The notes under the pieces were generated by a model. That model worked only from the letters and a program-made list of their open reading frames with translations. It ran no database searches and was not told where the DNA came from. A stretch of DNA of 64,000 bases, taken from positions 1 through 64,000 of the forward strand of contig JBDTNL010000015.1 in NCBI GenBank assembly GCA_039933785.1, in the 5' to 3' direction. The stretch comes from JBDTNL01 sp039933785. Its GTDB lineage: Bacteria; Acidobacteriota; Thermoanaerobaculia; Multivoradales; JAGPDF01. The position numbers and the translations under genes were made by a program. Of the stretch, positions 47,103 to 54,976 are shown piece by piece. Positions within the stretch are counted from its first letter, which is position 1. Each line of letters opens with the position of its first letter.

Positions 47103-47941
47103 GTTCGAGTTCATCCGCAGCCCAGGACCGCGTGCTCGAGGCCCTCGCCGTGCGCGGTTCAGCGCTGGTCGCCTTTTCGGGAGGTGTCGATTCGGCGGTG
47201 GTCGCGGCGCTCGCCGCGCGGGCTCTCGGTGACCTCGCGCTGGCGGTGACCGCGGCGGCGGAGACGCTCTCGGGCCGCGAGCTCGACGGTGCGCGCCGGC
47301 TGGCCCGCGAAATTGGCATCGCCCACGAGGTCGTCACGTACAGCGAGCTCGACGATGCCGAATATGTGCGCAATCCGGCGTGGCGGTGCTACGTCTGTCA
47401 GGGCCTGCGCATGGGCACGATGGTGAAGCTGGCGCGCGAGCGCGGCTTCGCCGTGGTGTGCGACGGTACGAACGCTTCCGATCCGGGACCGGATCGGCCG
47501 GGCCTCCGCGCGGTCGAGGAGCATGGAGTCTGGAGCCCGCTGCTCGAATTCGGAATTCGCAAGGACGAGGTCCGCGAGCTGGCCCGCGAGCTCGGCCTCT
47601 CGGTCGCGGAGAAGCCCGCCAACGCCTGTCTGTCGTCGCGCATTCCGCATGGCCAGGTGGTAACGCTCGGCAAGCTGCGCGCGGTCGAGAAGGCAGAGGA
47701 ACTGCTGCTCGAGGCCGGCTTCGAAGTCGTCCGCGTTCGTCACCAGACGAGCGCCGGCGGCAGTACCGCACGCATCGAAGTGGGCAGCGGAGAGGTCGAA
47801 CGGCTGCGCAAGCTGTGGAGCGATCTCGAGCCCAGTCTGCGCGCCTGTGGCTTCACGGCAGCGGAGCTCGATCCAGTGGGATACCGGCGCGGCGGCGCCG
47901 ATGGCCGACGCGATCCCGTCGCGGAAATCGCGGCGCGGTGA
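47099..47941 (+). CDS. larE: LarE, sacrificial sulfur transferase for nickel-pincer cofactor
   Basis: 280 residues from ATG 47099. PP-loop ATP-binding motif SGGVDSAVV (about 25-33), then NPAWRCYVCQ (about 92-101) with the paired Cys, and the sacrificial cysteine C177 in NACLSSRIPHG, equivalent to Cys176 of Lactobacillus LarE. Enzymes of this form give up the sulfur of that Cys to the pyridinium ring. GTGA overlap with larB. larC and larA are not in the window. Confidence 0.92.
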   Translation: MSSSSSAAQDRVLEALAVRGSALVAFSGGVDSAVVAALAARALGDLALAVTAAAETLSGRELDGARRLAREIGIAHEVVTYSELDDAEYVRNPAWRCYVCQGLRMGTMVKLARERGFAVVCDGTNASDPGPDRPGLRAVEEHGVWSPLLEFGIRKDEVRELARELGLSVAEKPANACLSSRIPHGQVVTLGKLRAVEKAEELLLEAGFEVVRVRHQTSAGGSTARIEVGSGEVERLRKLWSDLEPSLRACGFTAAELDPVGYRRGGADGRRDPVAEIAAR

Positions 47942-48705
47942 ACCGCGCCGAGCTCGACACTCTGCTGCGGTCGGTCGCCGCCGGCGAAACGCAGCCCGGC
48001 GACGCGCTCGAGCGACTCGCCGAATCGCCGTTCGCGGATCTCGGATTCGCTCGGTTGGACCTCCATCGGGAGCTCCGCAGCGGATTGCCCGAAGCCGTAT
48101 TCGGCCAGGGCAAGGAGCCCGATGATTTGGTCGCGATCTGCCGCCGGCTGCTCGCGGCGCACCAACGCGTGCTGGCGACGCGACTCGAGCCCCGCGGCGC
48201 CGAGGCCTTGCGCGCGGCGCTTCCCGAGGCGACGTGGCACCCGCGGGCTCGCGTGCTGACCTGTGGCACACCCCACGCGGCGAAGAAATGCAAGGTGGCC
48301 GTGCTCGTGGCGGGGACCTCCGACCTGCCGGTCGCCGAGGAGGCTGCCGTGTGCGCCGAATGGTTCGGTCTCGGCGCCGAGCGTCACATCGACGTCGGAG
48401 TCGCCGGCGTTCACCGCGTGCTCGAGCGCTTGCCGGAATTGCGGCAATGCGATGTGGCGATCGCCGTTGCGGGAATGGACGGCGCGCTGCCGACTCTGAT
48501 CGCCGGTCTCCTTTCCGTGCCCGTGATCGCGGTGCCGACCAGCGTCGGCTACGGCGCGAGCTTCCACGGGCTCGCGGCCTTGCTCACCATGCTGAACGCT
48601 TGCGCGCCGGGTGTAGCGGTGATGAATATCGACAACGGCTACGGCGCCGCGGTCTTGGCGCAACGGATCGCTTCGACCGGCGATCGCCGAGCGCTCGACA
48701 CCTAG
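47938..48705 (+). CDS. larB: LarB, pyridinium-3,5-biscarboxylate mononucleotide synthase
   Basis: 255 residues from GTG 47938. Related to the PurE fold: LVAGTSDLPVAEEAAVCAEW (about 121-140) and VAIAVAGMDGALPTLIAGLL (about 178-197), then SVGYGASFHGLAALLTMLNA, all family signatures. It carboxylates nicotinic acid adenine dinucleotide and cleaves off AMP to start the NPN cofactor pathway. The stop overlaps the dgcA stop in convergent orientation (CTAG). Confidence 0.92.
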   Translation: MNRAELDTLLRSVAAGETQPGDALERLAESPFADLGFARLDLHRELRSGLPEAVFGQGKEPDDLVAICRRLLAAHQRVLATRLEPRGAEALRAALPEATWHPRARVLTCGTPHAAKKCKVAVLVAGTSDLPVAEEAAVCAEWFGLGAERHIDVGVAGVHRVLERLPELRQCDVAIAVAGMDGALPTLIAGLLSVPVIAVPTSVGYGASFHGLAALLTMLNACAPGVAVMNIDNGYGAAVLAQRIASTGDRRALDT

Positions 48706-49787
48706 TCGCCGGCGGCGAGTGCGACGCCCAGGCCCGGCGCATCGACCGTGCGCATCATCCCGTCGACCAGCGTGAACCCACCGGTCGCATAGTCGTGCGC
48801 CAGGTCGAAGCTGCCGTCGAGGTCCAGGTAGCGCGTGTTCGGGCTGGCGAAGGCGGCGTGCAGCGCCGCGGCGATGCTGATCACGCTCTCGTCCATGCAG
48901 CCCCACATCAGGTCGATTCCGGCGGCCTCGGCGATGCGCGCGATGCCCAGGCCCGGACGGATGCCGCCGCACTTCATGAGCTTGATGTTGTAGATCCCGC
49001 ACGGTTTCGGATCCGCGGCGAGGCGCAGCGCGTCGTCCTCGCCGAGCAGACCCTCGTCGGCGGCGAAGTGGACCCGTCGGCTCGGCGCCATGGTTCCGAG
49101 CGACGCGGTTTCCTTGGCGGGCACCGGCTGCTCGGTGAACTCGATCGCGAGGCCGGCGCTGGCGACGAGAAACCGGTCGAGCTCGGCGAGCGAGTAGCCC
49201 TGGTTGGCGTCGACCCGCAGCAGCGCCCGATCGCCCCAGCGTTCGCGCAGTTTGGTCAAGCGCTCGATGTCTTCGTCGAGCTCCTGGCCGAGCTTCACCT
49301 TCAAGATGCGAAACCCGCGGCCGACGTACTCCTCGGACTCCTCGAGGGTGGCCGCCACACCCTTGATTCCGATGGTGATCGAGGTCTCGAGCTCCGCGTG
49401 GGCGCGGCCCAGCAGGTCGACCAGGGGTCGTTCGTGAACCTTCGCCCAGGCGTCCCAAATCGCCATGTCGACGGCGGCGCCGGCGGCGGGACAAATGTAC
49501 GTGCGGCTGCGCAGCTCGCGGCACAACGCGGCGGGGTGGTCCAACGATTGACCGTGGAGCCACGCGAGATCGCCGAGCGCGGCTTGGCAAACCGGGAACG
49601 TTTCGCCGGTGACCGCGGCCTCGGGTGAAGCCGAGCCCAGTCCGACGATCGACCCGCGGGTGATCAAACGCACGGCCAGCATCTCGACCGCGTCGAAGGT
49701 CTTGAAGGCGATGGTATACGGCCGGGTGAGCGGCACCGCCACCGGCCACGACTCAATGCGCTCGATACGCAGTCCACCGGTGCTCAT
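48702..49787 (-). CDS. dgcA: N-acetyl-D-glutamate racemase / dipeptide epimerase, enolase superfamily
   Basis: 361 residues. Muconate-lactonising-enzyme subgroup of the enolase superfamily: catalytic lysines in KVKLG (K163/K165), metal ligands D193 (RVDANQGY), E219 (EFTEQP) and D244 (AADEGL), and the opposite-face lysine K269 in YNIKLMKCGG. All are present. Such proteins are usually called L-Ala-D/L-Glu epimerases; pairing with a DUF1611 gene is characteristic of the DgcA-DgcN D-glutamate pathway, where DgcA racemises N-acetyl-D-glutamate. ATGA overlap with dgcN supports that. Confidence 0.85.
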   Translation of the reverse strand: MSTGGLRIERIESWPVAVPLTRPYTIAFKTFDAVEMLAVRLITRGSIVGLGSASPEAAVTGETFPVCQAALGDLAWLHGQSLDHPAALCRELRSRTYICPAAGAAVDMAIWDAWAKVHERPLVDLLGRAHAELETSITIGIKGVAATLEESEEYVGRGFRILKVKLGQELDEDIERLTKLRERWGDRALLRVDANQGYSLAELDRFLVASAGLAIEFTEQPVPAKETASLGTMAPSRRVHFAADEGLLGEDDALRLAADPKPCGIYNIKLMKCGGIRPGLGIARIAEAAGIDLMWGCMDESVISIAAALHAAFASPNTRYLDLDGSFDLAHDYATGGFTLVDGMMRTVDAPGLGVALAAGD

Positions 49788-50866
49788 CGTCGCGCTCCAA
49801 GTTGCTGTTGCAAATACTCGCGGATCGCGGCCACGGCTCGATCGGCGCCGCGGGCCTGCGTCGGCAAGGGAAAGAATGCGGGAACACCGGTATCGCGTTC
49901 GATCTTCTGCCGCGCGGCCTCTCGGTCGGCCTCCGGCAGGTGCTCGTGGTTCACGGCCACCGCGAGAACGCGCGCGCCGTAGAGGCCGATGAGTGTGATC
50001 TCAGAAGCCAGATCGGGAATGCGATTGCCGAGATCCTCTTGCTCCTCGAAGAATTCCCGCGCCGGAGCGTGCTGCAGGATCACGCCTCGGGCCTCGGCGG
50101 AGACCAGGAGCTCGGCTCCGCAGGGTCCGGACGGATTGCGCAGCGCCGACTGACCCTCGAGAAAGATCACGTCCGGACTCTGGTCGCGATCGCAGTCGAC
50201 CACGGCGCGCTCGAGCTCGCCGCTCACGAAGTCGTTCACCGTGCTATCGAGGATGAATCCGTGGCGCATGCCCTGCAGCCATCCAGTCTGCCCGGTGTAA
50301 ACGAGCGCCGCGTTCAGCCCGGCGTCCTTGCATGCCGCGACCAGGACCTGCGAGGTCGTTCGCTTGCCGAGCGCGCAGTCGGTGCCCAAGACCGCGACCC
50401 GCGGCGCCCGCACCGAGCGGATGGCACCCGACCAGAAGCGCAGCTGCGAGCGCGGTTTGGGTTTGCGCAGGTCGAGCAGCGGAGCACCGGTGACCGCGGC
50501 GATGCCGGCGATCTCGGAGTCGTCGGAGACGAAGGTGTGCAGCCCGTTGACCAAGCCGACGCCCCGGCGCACCGCGTCGAGGAGCAGGCCGCGAAACTCC
50601 TCGGGCAGAACGCCGCCCGGTGTTGCGATGCCGACTACGCAGACGTCGGGCTTGCCCACCGCGGCAATGAGCTCGTCGAGGGTCGCGAAGATCGGGATGC
50701 CGCGCGGCTCGCCGTCGAGCACCTCGCCGGCATCGCGGCCGGCGCAGGCGTGGTCGACCAATCCGATGACGCGATATCGGCTCGGCCCGCGCACCAGCCC
50801 ATGGGCGGTCTTGGCGTTCACCGTCGAAAACCAGCCGTGAGTGAGCACCGCTGCCGTCTGCGTCAT
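49784..50866 (-). CDS. dgcN: DUF1611 protein, D-glutamate N-acetyltransferase (DgcN-like)
   Basis: 360 residues from ATG 50866. N-terminal Rossmann-like half (RVIGLVDHACAGRDAGEVLD; PDVCVVGIATPGG) and C-terminal P-loop half with GTDCALGKRTT (161-171), the DUF1611 layout. DgcN acetylates D-glutamate, and its partner DgcA then inverts the product so L-glutamate can be released. First gene of the minus-strand pair. Its -10 (TACAAT) is inside the palindromic operator at 50875-50888, so the nearby FCD regulator very likely represses it. Confidence 0.85.
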   Translation of the reverse strand: MTQTAAVLTHGWFSTVNAKTAHGLVRGPSRYRVIGLVDHACAGRDAGEVLDGEPRGIPIFATLDELIAAVGKPDVCVVGIATPGGVLPEEFRGLLLDAVRRGVGLVNGLHTFVSDDSEIAGIAAVTGAPLLDLRKPKPRSQLRFWSGAIRSVRAPRVAVLGTDCALGKRTTSQVLVAACKDAGLNAALVYTGQTGWLQGMRHGFILDSTVNDFVSGELERAVVDCDRDQSPDVIFLEGQSALRNPSGPCGAELLVSAEARGVILQHAPAREFFEEQEDLGNRIPDLASEITLIGLYGARVLAVAVNHEHLPEADREAARQKIERDTGVPAFFPLPTQARGADRAVAAIREYLQQQLGARR

Positions 50867-50874
50867 GACGGTTA

Positions 50875-50888
50875 GATTGTATACAATC
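50875..50888. promoter_or_regulatory. GntR/FCD operator palindrome overlapping divergent promoters
   Basis: Perfect 14-bp palindrome GATTGTATACAATC; its TTGTATACAA core fits the usual FadR/FCD-type operator half-sites. It overlaps the dgcN -10 box (TACAAT, 50876-50881, 9 nt before the ATG) and lies 38 nt upstream of the regulator gene, so both transcription units should be controlled. Confidence 0.75.
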
Positions 50889-50926
50889 GTGCATGCAATC
50901 GACGCTTGCAATCGAGTAACCACGCG

Positions 50927-51622
50927 ATGACCAGCTCTCGATCCGACCGACCCTCGCGGGTCTATGCCCGGCTCCGCGAGCTCATCGTGCGCGGCCAGCT
51001 GCCGCCCGGCGGAAGGCTCGTCGAGCAAGACATCGCAGCCCGCCTCGGCGTCAGCCGCACGCCGGTGAGGAGCGCGCTGGCGGCCCTCGAGCGCGAGGGC
51101 TATGTCCAGTCTTCGGCCGCCGGCAAGCGAGCGCAGCCCATCGTGGCGCCGCTCACCGAGAGCGACGCCATCCAGGTTTTCGAGCTGGTCGGCGCCTTGG
51201 AAAGCCTCGCGGTTCGCGGCGCCGCGAACCTGCCGGCGGCGCCGCGCCGCGCCCTCGTAGCGAATCTGCGCCGAGTCAATCGCGAGCTCAAGCGCGCCAG
51301 CACCGCGCTACCGCCCTTGCACGAACGCCTTCATCAGCTCGACCTCGAATTCCACAACCTCTACGTCGAAGCCGGGGCAGGCCCGCGCCTGCGCGCTTTG
51401 CACCAGGCGCTTAAACCCCAAACGGAACGCTACGACTGGCTCTACGTCGCCCTACTCTCCGGCAGAATCGCCGTCTCGGTCGCCGAGCACGAAGTGATCG
51501 TGAAGGCGATCGCGAAGGGCGCCGCCGACCTCGCTGAAAAGGCCGTGGAAACCAACTGGAGAAACGCCGCCCAAAGGCTGGCCAGGGTCATTCGGCAAGT
51601 CGGCGAACGCGGCACTTGGTAG
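50927..51622 (+). CDS. GntR-family regulator, FCD subgroup
   Basis: 231 residues from ATG 50927 (an in-frame TTG at 50906 is an alternative). Winged helix at about 1-70: VYARLRELIVRGQLPPGGRL, then IAARLGVSRTPVRSALAALE, the GntR recognition helix. The FCD ligand domain follows (about 85-225), with D in HQLDLEFHNLYV and His in AEHEVIVKAI as likely metal ligands. Probably senses D-glutamate or an N-acyl amino acid and controls both divergent units. Followed by the D-aminoacylase after 11 nt. Confidence 0.88.
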   Translation: MTSSRSDRPSRVYARLRELIVRGQLPPGGRLVEQDIAARLGVSRTPVRSALAALEREGYVQSSAAGKRAQPIVAPLTESDAIQVFELVGALESLAVRGAANLPAAPRRALVANLRRVNRELKRASTALPPLHERLHQLDLEFHNLYVEAGAGPRLRALHQALKPQTERYDWLYVALLSGRIAVSVAEHEVIVKAIAKGAADLAEKAVETNWRNAAQRLARVIRQVGERGTW

Positions 51623-51633
51623 AAGGAGAAACC

Positions 51634-53217
51634 ATGCTGAGCGAGTATTCCCGGCGCTCGATCGCGCTCTTCGCCATCATCGCGCTAGGTGCAGGCTGCC
51701 GTACCGCGACCCCGGCCCCGGCCCCGGACAGAGCCATGCGCCCATCGACGCTCTTCGTTCACGCCCTACTCCTCGACGGCACCGGCGCGCCGGCGCGTTC
51801 GGCCGCCGTCCGAGTCCGCGCGGGCCAGATCGCCGAGGTGGGTGATCTAGCGCCGCAGCCGGGAGAGGAAATCGTGGATGCAAAAGGCCTGGTGCTCGCC
51901 CCAGGCTTCATCGATACCCATAGCCACGCCGACCGCGACTTCGACGAGCACCGCGATGCCCTCGGCGCGGTGAGCCAGGGCATCACCACCGTCGTCGTCG
52001 GCCAGGACGGCGACTCGCCGAAATCCCTCGCCCAATGGTTCGCCGATCTCGAGCGCCACCCCGTGGCGGTGAACGTTGCGAGCTATGTCGGTCACAACAG
52101 CGTGCGCGACCGCGTCATGGGCAAGGACTTCAAGCGCCGCGCCACAGTCAGTGAAATCGACCAGATGTCTGCCCTGGTGGAGCAGGGCATGCGCGACGGC
52201 GCGCTTGGCCTCTCGACCGGGCTCGAGTACGACCCCGGCATCTTCTCGGATCCAGAGGAGGTGCTCACCCTCGCGCGCGTTGCCGCCAGGCACGGTGGCC
52301 GCTACATCTCCCACATCCGCAGCGAAGATCGTAACTTCTGGCCCGCCATCGATGAAGTCCTTCGCATTGGCCGCGAAACACACATGCCGGTCCAGGTCTC
52401 CCACATCAAGCTCGCCATGCGCAGCCTGTGGGGCCAGGCCGATCGCCTGGTCGCCAAGCTCGATCAAGCACGAGGCGAGGGCATCGATGTCACGGCCGAC
52501 ATCTATCCCTACACCTACTGGCAATCGACGCTCACCGTGATCTTCCCCGAGCGCGATTTCAGCAATCGCGCGAGCGCTGAGTTCGCGCTCGCCGAGGTCG
52601 CCGCGCCAGAAGGGCTGCTGTTGTCCGGATTCGCGCCCAATCCGTCGTACGTCGGCAAGACGGTGGCGGACATCGCGCGCCTACGCGGCACCGATCCACC
52701 TGCGACGCTCATGGCCCTCATTGCCGAAGCGCTGGCCTACGAGCAGGCGCACCCCAACGCCGACAGCGTCGAATCGGTCATCGGTACGAGCATGGACGAA
52801 AAGGACGTCGCCCGCATCTTCGCCTGGCCTTTCGCCAATCTCTGCACCGACGGCGGCCTCGCCGGGCGTCACCCGCGCGGCTTCGGCTCGTTCCCGCGCG
52901 CCCTCGGCCGACTGGTGCGCGAACAGGGCGTGGTTACGCTGCCCGAAGCCGTCCGCAAGATGTCCTCGCTCGCGGCGCACAACATGGGCCTCTCGCGCCG
53001 CGGCACGATCGCGCCGGGAATGATGGCCGACCTGGTGCTCTTCGATCCGGCGACCATTCTCGATCGCGCGACAACCACCGACCCGTGGGCCGTCGCGCCC
53101 GGCGTCGCCGGCGTGTGGGTGAACGGGCAGCGGGTCTTTGCCGACGGCAAGGCGACCGGGCGGCTGCCGGGGCGGGCGCTGCGCAGGGAAGCGCCGCTCG
53201 GGCGCTCGACGTCTTGA
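51634..53217 (+). CDS. Lipoprotein N-acyl-D-amino-acid deacylase
   Basis: 527 residues from ATG 51634 with an AAGGAG Shine-Dalgarno; a signal peptide ends in a lipobox LGAGC, predicting lipid anchoring. Amidohydrolase metal site HSHADRDF (HxH; about 90-97), Glu/Cys region near GLSTGLEYDPG (about 196-206), His in SHIRSED (about 225-231) and HIKLA, and the Asp in CTDGG (about 405-409). C-terminal GTIAPGMMADLVLFDP is the typical refolding end. It releases D-amino acids from N-acyl-D-amino acids in the envelope. In an operon with the FCD regulator and opposite dgcN-dgcA, it fits D-glutamate scavenging. Confidence 0.87.
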   Translation: MLSEYSRRSIALFAIIALGAGCRTATPAPAPDRAMRPSTLFVHALLLDGTGAPARSAAVRVRAGQIAEVGDLAPQPGEEIVDAKGLVLAPGFIDTHSHADRDFDEHRDALGAVSQGITTVVVGQDGDSPKSLAQWFADLERHPVAVNVASYVGHNSVRDRVMGKDFKRRATVSEIDQMSALVEQGMRDGALGLSTGLEYDPGIFSDPEEVLTLARVAARHGGRYISHIRSEDRNFWPAIDEVLRIGRETHMPVQVSHIKLAMRSLWGQADRLVAKLDQARGEGIDVTADIYPYTYWQSTLTVIFPERDFSNRASAEFALAEVAAPEGLLLSGFAPNPSYVGKTVADIARLRGTDPPATLMALIAEALAYEQAHPNADSVESVIGTSMDEKDVARIFAWPFANLCTDGGLAGRHPRGFGSFPRALGRLVREQGVVTLPEAVRKMSSLAAHNMGLSRRGTIAPGMMADLVLFDPATILDRATTTDPWAVAPGVAGVWVNGQRVFADGKATGRLPGRALRREAPLGRSTS

Positions 53218-53234
53218 CGTCAAAACGCTACCAT
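53206..53234 (+). promoter_or_regulatory. Promoter and operator of toxin-antitoxin operon
   Basis: TCGACG (53206-53211) and TACCAT (53229-53234) are 17 nt apart. Between them lies the 10-bp perfect palindrome TTGACGTCAA (53214-53223), a likely RHH-antitoxin site. The ATG follows the -10 by 6 nt. Confidence 0.55.
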
Positions 53235-53240
53235 GGCGTC

Positions 53241-53471
53241 ATGGCGAGCACCAAACGTGCCACGGTGTATTTCGAGCCCCAGATTCACCAAGCTCTGCGC
53301 CTCAAGGCGGCCACCTCGGACCGGTCGATTTCGGACCTGGTCAACAACGCTGTGAAGCTGACCCTCGCGGAGGACGCCGAGGATCTGGAGTCGTTCGAGA
53401 AGAGAAGCCGAGAGCGGAATCTCGACTTCGAGCGATTCGTGAGAGACCTAAAGGCACGTGGCAAGGTATAG
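53241..53471 (+). CDS. Ribbon-helix-helix antitoxin
   Basis: 76 residues. N-terminal RHH DNA-binding fold: KRATVYFEPQIHQALRLKAA then TSDRSISDLVNNAVKLTL; acidic C-terminal arm (LAEDAEDLESFEKRSRERNL) that should wrap the toxin. It overlaps the RelE-like gene by 14 nt. A palindrome in the promoter supports autoregulation. Confidence 0.85.
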   Translation: MASTKRATVYFEPQIHQALRLKAATSDRSISDLVNNAVKLTLAEDAEDLESFEKRSRERNLDFERFVRDLKARGKV

Positions 53472-53721
53472 GGTCCTGATTAAGCCCTCTGCGGCGAAAG
53501 AAGTCGAGGGCATTGATCAAAAGAAGGACCGGCAGCGTGTTGTGGCCGGCATCCTCGCGCTCTCCGGATCGCCACGTCCATCCGGGTGCGAAAAACTGGC
53601 CGGCACAACCGATCGCTATCGAATACGAATCGGGCGTTTTAGGATTCTCTATGCGATCGAAGATGCCGAGCTCACGGTGCTCGTGGTGCGAGTTGCGGAT
53701 CGCAAAAATGCGTACCGATAG
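53458..53721 (+). CDS. RelE/ParE-family toxin
   Basis: 87 residues from GTG. Typical RelE/ParE shape: helices with IKPSAAKEVEGIDQKKDRQRV, then RYRIRIGRFRILYAIEDAEL and LTVLVVRVADRKNAYR. The C-terminal Arg/Lys/Tyr cluster (VADRKNAYR) is like the ribonuclease active region. Type II toxin-antitoxin unit with the RHH gene. Ribosome-dependent mRNA cleavage is known for the family but not shown for this one. Confidence 0.87.
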   Translation: MARYRVLIKPSAAKEVEGIDQKKDRQRVVAGILALSGSPRPSGCEKLAGTTDRYRIRIGRFRILYAIEDAELTVLVVRVADRKNAYR

Positions 53722-53763
53722 GATTTCGATCAATCGGTGACCTTCACTGAGAGGGGTTTTGGG

Positions 53764-54447
53764 ATGTCCTCGCATCGGCTATCGACTCTTCTCGTCGCTG
53801 TGGTTCTCGCGACGCTGTCCTCCTGCAAAGCCGCCCACGAGGAGTACTACCGAGCGCTCGCCAAGGTCGGCATCGAAAAGCGCGAGCTCCTGGTGCACCG
53901 GGTCGACAAGGCCAAGGAGTCCGAGGCCGACGCGCAGAAGCAGTTCAAGGACGCGCTCGAGCAGTTCCAGGCTCTGGTCGGCCACCAGGGCGGCGACCTG
54001 GAGAAGAAGTACGACAAGCTGAGCGCCGAATACGACGACAGCCAGAAGCAGGCGGACGAAGTGAAGGACCGCATCCGCAAAGTCGAGGAGGTTGCGGACT
54101 CGCTGTTCGACGAGTGGAAGCGCGAGATCGGCGAGTACCAGAACCCTGACTACCGCGCCCAGAGCGAGCGCGAATTGCGTGAGACGAAACAGCGCTACAC
54201 GCAGCTGCTGAAAGCGATGCAACGGGCTGCTTCGGCGATGGATCCGGTCCTGCTCAAGTTTCGCGACCAGGTGTTGTTCTTGAAGCACAATCTCAACGCC
54301 CGGGCCCTGGGCTCGCTCAAGGGCACCGCGGACACCCTGCAAGGCGACGTGACGCGCCTGGTCGATCAGATGCAGGCCTCGATCACCGAAGCCGAGGGCT
54401 TCATCCGCGACATGAAGGCCACTCCCGCCCCCGCCCAGACTCCGTAG
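53764..54447 (+). CDS. DUF2959-like lipoprotein
   Basis: 227 residues. Signal peptide with lipobox LSSC at about residue 20, then an almost fully alpha-helical, charged protein predicted to form long coiled coils (KRELLVHRVDKAKESEADAQ; EKKYDKLSAEYDDSQKQADE). The FKDALEQFQALVG stretch is typical of the DUF2959 family. Function unknown; envelope location likely. Start ATG 53764 is preceded by GAGAGGGG 13-20 nt upstream. Confidence 0.82.
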   Translation: MSSHRLSTLLVAVVLATLSSCKAAHEEYYRALAKVGIEKRELLVHRVDKAKESEADAQKQFKDALEQFQALVGHQGGDLEKKYDKLSAEYDDSQKQADEVKDRIRKVEEVADSLFDEWKREIGEYQNPDYRAQSERELRETKQRYTQLLKAMQRAASAMDPVLLKFRDQVLFLKHNLNARALGSLKGTADTLQGDVTRLVDQMQASITEAEGFIRDMKATPAPAQTP

Positions 54448-54475
54448 GCCACGAACGCTCAGCGTAAGCAACCAT

Positions 54476-54513
54476 CTGACACCCAAACCCTCCTGACACC
54501 ACGGTGTCAGGAG
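54476..54513 (+). terminator. Hairpin and direct repeat after DUF2959 gene
   Basis: CTCCTGACACC (54490-54500) and GGTGTCAGGAG (54503-54513) form an almost loopless 10-11-bp stem. CTGACACC also occurs at 54476-54483, 17 bp before its second copy at 54493. No U-tract, so it is either a terminator or an operator for the VOC gene. Confidence 0.5.
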
Positions 54514-54551
54514 CCTCCCGGCATGCTTCTCCCGTCGCATCGACCAGCGAC

Positions 54552-54566
54552 TTGACAACCGGTCAA
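54552..54566 (+). promoter_or_regulatory. Inverted repeat next to VOC Shine-Dalgarno
   Basis: TTGAC-AACCG-GTCAA (5-bp arms) ends just before the AAGGAG Shine-Dalgarno of the VOC gene. It could be a regulator site or an RNA hairpin; TTGACA is too near the start to be a working -35 for this gene. Confidence 0.35.
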
Positions 54567-54576
54567 GGAGAAGCCA

Positions 54577-54957
54577 ATGAATCACCCGTTCATGTACGCC
54601 GAGCTTCACACCGCCAACCCCGCCGCCGCGAAAAAGTTCTACACCGATCTCTTCGGCTGGGGGATGAAGACCCACGAGCTGCCGAAGGGCGACTACACCG
54701 AGATCACAACCGGGGAGGGACCCGAGGCGGGTTTGATGGGCACCTCGCCCTACGACGGCGCCGAGTCGCACTGGCTGCCGTACATCAAGGTGGCCGAGCT
54801 CGACGAGGCGACCTGCCGGGCGGTAGCCCTGGGCGCCAAGGTGCACGTCGAGCGCACCGAAGTCCCCGAGACCGGTTGGTTCACCTGGCTCACCGACCCG
54901 ACCGGCGCACGTTTCGCGCTCTGGGAGAAGGCGGTGGTCAATCAGAGCGGGAGCTGA
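54577..54957 (+). CDS. VOC-family (glyoxalase-like) protein
   Basis: 126 residues. Glyoxalase/extradiol dioxygenase fold with two betaalphabetabetabeta modules: MYAELHTANPAAAKKFYTDL then LFGWGMKTHELPKGDY, and later WFTWLTDPTGARFALWEKAV. The usual metal Glu/His positions are only partly present (H11, E116 or nearby), so catalysis is uncertain. Good Shine-Dalgarno AAGGAG. Precedes a WYL regulator by 19 nt. Role unknown. Confidence 0.85.
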   Translation: MNHPFMYAELHTANPAAAKKFYTDLFGWGMKTHELPKGDYTEITTGEGPEAGLMGTSPYDGAESHWLPYIKVAELDEATCRAVALGAKVHVERTEVPETGWFTWLTDPTGARFALWEKAVVNQSGS

Positions 54958-54964
54958 GCGGCGC

Positions 54965-54970
54965 TAGGAT
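54965..54970 (+). promoter_or_regulatory. -10 box 6 nt before WYL regulator start
   Basis: TAGGAT is followed by GCCGAG and then the GTG. Leaderless-type arrangement; a weak Shine-Dalgarno-like GAG is too close to act as one. Confidence 0.55.
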
Positions 54971-54976
54971 GCCGAG

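Noticed and set aside
48234..49628. 464-codon plus-strand ORF over larB and dgcA
   Set aside because: It covers the convergent ends of two real genes and has no recognisable protein features.
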